From NCBI GenBank assembly GCA_002398365.1, contig DGYK01000025.1, positions 45,173 through 72,255 on the forward strand: a DNA stretch of 27,083 nucleotides. The letters run 5' to 3'. The notes below the pieces were generated by a model. It worked only from the letters and a program-made list of their open reading frames with translations. It searched no databases and was not told the DNA's origin. Within the stretch, counting starts at the first letter, position 1; every line of letters begins with the position of its first letter. This document shows positions 23,401-27,083 of the stretch, one piece after another. Source of the stretch: Flammeovirgaceae bacterium UBA5008. GTDB lineage: Bacteria > Bacteroidota > Bacteroidia > Cytophagales > Cyclobacteriaceae. A program made the position numbers and the translations under genes.

Positions 23401-25254
23401 AAATTACAGCAATTGATTACAGCGGCTTATTCGATACAGCAAAGTTTTCCGCAAAGCGAGCGTGCCCGTTTCATCGAAGATGAATTGTCTTCCCGATTCA
23501 TTCAATCGAAGATCCCCTTCAACCCGGCAGACGCCCATCAGGTTGCGCACTATCTTTATTCGGAGCTTTCTGTTTCCAAACATTTTACGTGCAGTCAGCA
23601 AGCACTGCATCTTAAAAAAGCATTCGATGAAAACTTGGTGGCACAGAAACGAGCCACGGTTTTCTGGCAAGAAATAAATAACACCAGCTTTGATACCTTC
23701 GAGCGATTCTACATCATTCAAAGTTGGCTGCAGGCATTTCTGCAAACCGGAGCACGTGCAGAGGATAAACTTTATGTGGATGAAACCACTTGTATGATTC
23801 TGTTCAAAGATCATACTTACAAAGAACATGTAGCAACCGATACGGTTGAGTTTAGTGGCTTGAAGGGAACACATGCGGTGATTGCCGGGGAAGGAAAATA
23901 CGTCTTGAAGTTTCATCAGTTCATGACTAAAATGGGCAATTACTTTAACACGATTGTGCCCGCCTTTACGTCATTCAATCAATTGAAAGAACAATTGGTA
24001 AAAGCCTATCGTCAGGAACTAAAGATCAGCGAACTGGAGCCGAAAGTACTGAGTTCATTTGTTCGGAATCGCTTGATCAACGAAGTATACTTTCCGTTGA
24101 TTGGTGCGAACCTCGCCAAGCAAATCGGTGCAGCCGGTGACGATAAACGCACGGCCCGCATGGGAATGTTGCTGCTGGTATCTCCTCCGGGTTATGGCAA
24201 AACAACCTTGATGGAATACTTAGCGAAGACGATGGGGCTTCACTTTGTAAAAATCAATGGACCCACGATCGGTCATAGCATCACGTCAATTGACCCACAC
24301 GAAGCGACCACGTCCGGAGCAAGGGCGGAGCTTAAGAAAATAAATCTCTCTTTTGAAATGGCAGATAATGTGATGTTGTATGTAGATGATATTCAGCATT
24401 GCAGTGCAGAGTTTCTCCAGAAGTTTATTTCATTGGCCGATGGTCAGCGGAAAATGGACGGAATTTTTGAAGGAGAAAGCAAAACCTACGATTTGCGTGG
24501 AAAACGATTCTGCGTGGTGATGGCGGGCAATCCGTATACCGAAAGTGGGGAGCAATTTAAGATTCCGGATATGTTGGCCAATCGTGCCGATGTTTACAAC
24601 CTGGGAGATGTGATTGGCAATTCAGATCAATTATTCAAACTCAGTCTGATTGAAAATTGTATGGCAGAGAATCGTTACCTCCAGCAAATCAGCAATCGCA
24701 GTTTTGAAGATTTGTACAAACTCATTAGCTACATAGAGACGAATGCAGAACTGCTGCCGGAGCTGGAAGGAAATTACAACCAACAGGAAGTAGATGATGC
24801 GATTGCGGTATTGCGGAGCATCATTCGAATTCGCGATGTAGTTATGCTGGTGAACCAGCAATACATTGCGAGTGCTGCGATGAAAGATGCCTATCGCACC
24901 GAACCTCCGTTCAAATTACAGGGGTCATACAGAAACATGAGCAAGATGGCGGGCAAGGTGGTGCCGCTGATGAATCCGGATGAAGTGAACACCTTAATTC
25001 TGTCGCATTACGAAGGCGAATCACAGACGTTGACATCAGATGCTGAAGCCAATTTACTTCGACTCAAAGAGATCGCAGGCTTCCTTACACCACAGCAAGT
25101 AGAACGGTGGAATCAAATCAAAGAAATCTTTGTGAAGAACAATAAGTTCGGTGGGCTGAGCGAACAAGATTCGTCCGGTCAAATACTGGTACAGTTAAAC
25201 TCATTCAACGAACATCTGGAGTCCATTGCCAAAGCGATTATAGGTAGTAGGTGA
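20413..25254 (+). CDS. Large coiled-coil AAA-type ATPase (DUF3686, so-called DNA repair ATPase)
   Basis: 1613 residues from the ATG at 20413. An in-frame ATG at 20344 lies at the end of the hairpin and is less likely. The N-terminus (about 1-90: YEIIRKRLEEQRLDLLDRL, FQLASNQRITTENN, FGYNVHFGL) and the large middle with coiled coils (about 490-560, 640-820) fit the DUF3686 family, labelled DNA repair ATPase in databases on weak grounds. The C-terminal AAA module has Walker A PPGYGKTT (Lys1263), Walker B MLYVDDIQH (Asp1325-Asp1326), a sensor-1-like MAGNP and a conserved arginine in MLANRADVYNL. The protein is the last gene of the PspA-flotillin operon. A membrane-stress remodelling role fits this place better than DNA repair (inference). 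Its stop codon lies inside a dispersed repeat. Confidence 0.85.
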   Translation: MAGTENINAKLDSGTYEIIRKRLEEQRLDLLDRLAKLNKVRKEIFSSSGFQLASNQRITTENNGIARGIMAFGNLTIFGYNVHFGLRENIKLSDVFNIYKFTGDHFTPEPLTLLEDENFITDFNNLYKYYRDSIFAKFHKTENYLYLIFQTGKSLEDRKAFKWLIKEEKLIYIDDRSVHEVKRAAQHEFDWVRTDLSHRRLGLHPHVSVLDKVFIEAVNGDITFKIENNTDTGQGIYSEPVLNKDQQLDDAEYHYADLGNLIPVKIKPYGENFRGYIFNVRTKQVLPVNSLLDAGVLLPDNQGIIFPNGYYLQSGDYKLFDLNVAELEFNNSMASPNGEDFLYVFYQKLTNTYVLMSYNVIAQQVETPIICNGFTVFSDGMLVYFKSESEAIRHHQVQIWRTPYTTTLQENKTMSDNVVYKIGNKAIVSAMSESQEVVQLLQKEDSYEGLYEDIHKRANDIVDSYFWLHDESTFALAAPLKQIKTIANTAIDEFAKVQAQRKHAKDNLIALQKRVDQLVIDIKGATITSLDQLIKLLASTRSLQGATIDLLNVRYIDTVAVNALKEILSQYNSSLSQNTVQFLLKEEALAPYETKVLDLKKLVSTVTKVIDSQPVEQAIKEISAGLELLIDILNSLKIEDTTQTTRIVEKISLIFASLNEVKAELVRITTALRAQESTGQFYAQLSLLDQSIVNFLDVSTTPEKCDEYFTKVSIQVEELESKFADFDEFITKIADKRDEVIKAFNGKKEMLLAQRNKRTTALEQIGLRVLKNIENKAQAFDNKESIYAFFSTDLMIDKVRSLKDELKELGDVAKAENLENLLKVSQETALRNLKDKTDLFVDGQNIISLGTYKFTVNKQVLDLTIVRRNESLFYHLIGTSFYKQVSDEALYQHRAIWEQELISENTEVYRAEYLAYQTFLESLRNHEPWSFEAFLKDRTERDYGAGHLKGVHDADATILYQGLKKLQTELGILQFSPGVRVSAQLFWFGLDDATRHKLQQLITAAYSIQQSFPQSERARFIEDELSSRFIQSKIPFNPADAHQVAHYLYSELSVSKHFTCSQQALHLKKAFDENLVAQKRATVFWQEINNTSFDTFERFYIIQSWLQAFLQTGARAEDKLYVDETTCMILFKDHTYKEHVATDTVEFSGLKGTHAVIAGEGKYVLKFHQFMTKMGNYFNTIVPAFTSFNQLKEQLVKAYRQELKISELEPKVLSSFVRNRLINEVYFPLIGANLAKQIGAAGDDKRTARMGMLLLVSPPGYGKTTLMEYLAKTMGLHFVKINGPTIGHSITSIDPHEATTSGARAELKKINLSFEMADNVMLYVDDIQHCSAEFLQKFISLADGQRKMDGIFEGESKTYDLRGKRFCVVMAGNPYTESGEQFKIPDMLANRADVYNLGDVIGNSDQLFKLSLIENCMAENRYLQQISNRSFEDLYKLISYIETNAELLPELEGNYNQQEVDDAIAVLRSIIRIRDVVMLVNQQYIASAAMKDAYRTEPPFKLQGSYRNMSKMAGKVVPLMNPDEVNTLILSHYEGESQTLTSDAEANLLRLKEIAGFLTPQQVERWNQIKEIFVKNNKFGGLSEQDSSGQILVQLNSFNEHLESIAKAIIGSR

Positions 25255-25280
25255 GTGGGGAGGGAAAAGCGAGATTTGAC
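25247..25280. repeat. Dispersed repeat A copy overlapping the ATPase stop codon
   Basis: GGTGAGTGGGGAGGGAAAAG, then CGAGATTTGAC matches the repeat at 12660-12706. The ATPase stop TGA (25252-25254) is inside it, so the repeat has joined exactly at, and may define, the 3' end of the coding sequence. Confidence 0.6.
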
Positions 25281-25376
25281 AAACAAAGGACTAACATAAT
25301 AGAAATAGGCGCAAAGTTTAAGGTAAAACATGTGCATACAATATTATTCCTGCAATTTGCGCCCGACAAGCAACTT

Positions 25377-25874
25377 ATGAGAGCATTGATTTTTATTACG
25401 CCACTTCTAGCTCTTGCTTGTAGACATACGGACAAGCGATTCCAAGTCGACTTCGACTCATTTAGCAACGGCACAACGTTGACATTAGAAAGTTATTCTC
25501 ACGATAACAGTGACTGCGGAGAATTCGGTGGCCATAAGGAAACTATTTTGATAAAAAAGGAAAAAAACGAGTTAACTTTTTACTACAAACGTGACAGCAC
25601 TAATTGCCCAAAAGAATTGGCCATTCGATTTAACAAAGAATTGGATAGACCGACTGAGATAAAGGGACGACTAAGTGGCGACAAACATGATCTTATTCAA
25701 AGCTACTTGGATGAGCTTTTAACTCATGAGCCAACTTGGAACAACATTTCAAATGCTCCCAATAGTTATGAAGTACGATTTAGTTCAGAATTTCGCACAT
25801 TATACTTTCAACTTTCACCTGTTGACAAAGAATGGAAGGCCTATATCACGATGAGAAATAATCTAATAAAGTAG
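25377..25874 (+). CDS. Small hypothetical lipoprotein (165 aa)
   Basis: The ATG at 25377 is chosen because it begins a lipoprotein signal (MRALIFITPLLALAC, lipidated Cys15). An in-frame ATG at 25251 would add 42 residues translated from a dispersed repeat. The mature protein is a compact domain with DCGEFGGHKETILI, YYKRDSTNCPKEL and a C-terminal half rich in charged residues. Two cysteines (in NSDCGE and TNCPKE) could form a disulfide. I recognise no family. It follows the ATPase by 122 bases on the same strand and converges with the pirin gene. Its codon style is like the cassette genes, so it is probably an accessory gene rather than part of the stress operon. Confidence 0.65.
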   Translation: MRALIFITPLLALACRHTDKRFQVDFDSFSNGTTLTLESYSHDNSDCGEFGGHKETILIKKEKNELTFYYKRDSTNCPKELAIRFNKELDRPTEIKGRLSGDKHDLIQSYLDELLTHEPTWNNISNAPNSYEVRFSSEFRTLYFQLSPVDKEWKAYITMRNNLIK

Positions 25875-25900
25875 AAGCTATCTGTTGTTTCTAATACTCC

Positions 25901-25930
25901 GAACAGCTGTCCTTAGTTTGCAATAAGGAC
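25901..25930. terminator. Palindromic repeat C, copy 2, between convergent genes
   Basis: GTCCTTA (25909-25915) and TAAGGAC (25924-25930) pair perfectly around an 8-base loop. The left 23 bases match 10087-10109 at 22 positions. Placed between the 3' ends of the lipoprotein gene and the leftward pirin gene, it could act as a bidirectional terminator, though no clear T-run follows. Confidence 0.45.
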
Positions 25931-25987
25931 ATTTACCTCCCCACAGCCTCTTGCCCCAAACGCGTGATCTCTCTGCAGTCCAACTTA

Positions 25988-26902
25988 TCAAGAAAAAGCT
26001 TGTGGTGCCGGACTTCCTGACGGACGTGAACGGTCATTCGGTAAGGGTATAAATTCTTTATTATCGTTAGGCGGAAGAATGATTTTGCCTTGCTGCCAAT
26101 CCGATTTTGCCTGTTCAATTCTTTCTCTTCGCGAAGAAACAAAATTCCACCAGATAAAACGCTCGCCTAAGGGCTCACCGCCCAGCAACATGAGCGTTGA
26201 TTGTTCTAAAGCTTTTATCGTTGGCTCTGCGTTTTTCTTGAACACCAACATCTGACCGGCCTCGTAATTACTTCCCCCAAACTCAATGCTTCCTTTTACA
26301 ATGTAAACAGCACGCTCTTCATGTTCTTTGGGTAACCCCAGAATGGCTTGCTTATCCAAGACCACATGTAGATAGAATAGCGGTGAATGTGTTTTTACAT
26401 CGTTTGCTAAACCAAACGCACTGCCGGCAATCAATCGCATCCATACACCTTTGTCTGTAAACACAGGCAGTTCGTCTTTTTTGTAATTGGCAAAACTCGG
26501 ATCAGACTCTTCAGCCTTTTCAGGAAGTGCTACCCAAGTTTGGATCATTTCAAACCCGCCCGCTGCCCATACATTCGGATCTTCAAATCGTTCCGAGTGC
26601 GCAATGCCTTTTCCGGCAGTCATCCAGTTCACTTCACCGGGTTGTATAATTTGCTCTACTCCCAAACTATCACGGTGAGTCATTTTACCATCAAACAAAT
26701 AACTTACGGTAGACAACCCGATGTGCGGATGGGGTAAAACATCAAGCGATTGAACGAATGAGGGCTTTGCTGCAATAGGGCCACCGTGATCCATGAAGAT
26801 GAACGGTCCCACCATTCGTTTCAATCTAAACGGAAGTATCCTCTTCACTTCCATACCTGGTGCGATGGAAGCCCTTCTTGCTTCAATAGCTATTTCTATC
26901 AT
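25988..26902 (-). CDS. Pirin-family cupin protein
   Basis: 304 residues with the two-cupin pirin fold. The N-terminal cupin carries the metal ligands in LPHPHIGLSTVSY (His58, His60) and GKGIAHSER (His102, Glu104), the same set as the iron-binding residues of human pirin and E. coli YhhW. GPFIFMDHGGP (32-42) is the usual pirin start motif. Bacterial pirins act as quercetin 2,3-dioxygenases in vitro or bind metabolic enzymes, and the physiological role varies. The C-terminal cupin (about 185-260) lacks the histidine set, as expected. It is leftward and convergent with the small lipoprotein gene. A near-consensus TATATTTA lies about 20 bases upstream of its ATG as a possible -7 box. Confidence 0.92.
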   Translation of the reverse strand: MIEIAIEARRASIAPGMEVKRILPFRLKRMVGPFIFMDHGGPIAAKPSFVQSLDVLPHPHIGLSTVSYLFDGKMTHRDSLGVEQIIQPGEVNWMTAGKGIAHSERFEDPNVWAAGGFEMIQTWVALPEKAEESDPSFANYKKDELPVFTDKGVWMRLIAGSAFGLANDVKTHSPLFYLHVVLDKQAILGLPKEHEERAVYIVKGSIEFGGSNYEAGQMLVFKKNAEPTIKALEQSTLMLLGGEPLGERFIWWNFVSSRRERIEQAKSDWQQGKIILPPNDNKEFIPLPNDRSRPSGSPAPQAFS

Positions 26903-27012
26903 AAGTAATGTATCAGATTAGCTTTTAAATATAGATAGAAAATAATTTTATTCCATCCGCTGCCTTCGTTTCGGAACTCTGTCGCTCGTAAAGATTAACT
27001 TTTACCCTACAA

Positions 27013-27083
27013 GAATCCTGTCAATCCTAAAATCCTTAAAATCCGCGATCAAACTTTTTTGGAGGAGTGGGAGGGAAGAACGA
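27013..27083. repeat. Composite repeat (AATCC block plus repeat A), cut by the window edge
   Basis: AATCC repeated at 8-10 base steps (27013-27044) leads into a T-run, GGAGGAGTGGGAGGGAAGAA and CGA at the last base. This is the same order of parts as 12775-12858. Upstream, 26960-26995 has text resembling repeat B (TTCGGAACTCTGTCGCTCG). Confidence 0.6.

Noticed and set aside
23404..23916. 170-codon minus-strand frame
   Set aside because: It is antisense to the large ATPase gene, whose frame is continuous and carries recognisable motifs.

Overview
The window looks like chromosomal DNA from a Bacteroidota bacterium, most likely a Cytophagales-type soil or water organism (inference). The signs are Bacteroidota-style promoters (TAnnTTTG -7 boxes, one with TTTG exactly 19 nt upstream), no Shine-Dalgarno habit, many lipobox lipoproteins, a two-component kinase with 14 periplasmic propeller repeats plus Y_Y_Y, and AT-leaning intergenic DNA full of short palindromic repeats. 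No rRNA, tRNA, transposase, integrase or CRISPR array was seen.

Layout. 1-2.1 kb: the start of a possible leftward gene, a lipoprotein of unknown function and a DUF1801 protein. 2.1-5.3 kb: a large leftward sensor histidine kinase with no partner response regulator in view. 5.4-7.9 kb: a 5'-truncated VWA (MIDAS) gene and a secreted M1 aminopeptidase. 8.0-11.2 kb: an unknown cytosolic protein, a seven-bladed propeller lipoprotein and a secreted YD-like repeat protein. 11.2-14.9 kb: four small orphan genes (two-TM protein, lipoprotein, anchored DUF1963 protein, unknown soluble protein). They are separated by long imperfect inverted repeats that resemble integron attC sites, and no integrase is present. 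14.8-15.55 kb: a gene-free island with strong palindromes and a strict 21-bp tandem repeat. 15.6-25.25 kb: an XRE regulator facing a five-gene operon. 25.3-26.9 kb: a small lipoprotein and a convergent pirin gene. Copies of several dispersed intergenic repeats recur at 8.6, 10.1-10.2, 12.6-12.9, 25.25, 25.9 and 27.05 kb.

The main system is the operon at 16371-25254: DUF2170/YjfI-like protein, PspA/IM30 (ESCRT-III-like), YqiJ-like membrane protein, YqiK-like flotillin, and a 1613-residue coiled-coil AAA-type ATPase annotated in databases as a DNA repair ATPase. A 102-bp divergent intergenic region joins it to the XRE gene and holds a perfect 6-4-6 palindrome placed to control both promoters. 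The set reads as a membrane-stress or membrane-remodelling module. A speculative model is that PspA polymers and flotillin/YqiJ microdomains form the membrane part and the large ATPase remodels or disassembles them, as Vps4 does for ESCRT-III. The individual families are known; the role of the ATPase and the XRE control are not established.

The second item of interest is the attC-like cassette cluster with the adjoining 21-bp repeat, which suggests an accessory-gene acquisition site next to the stress operon.
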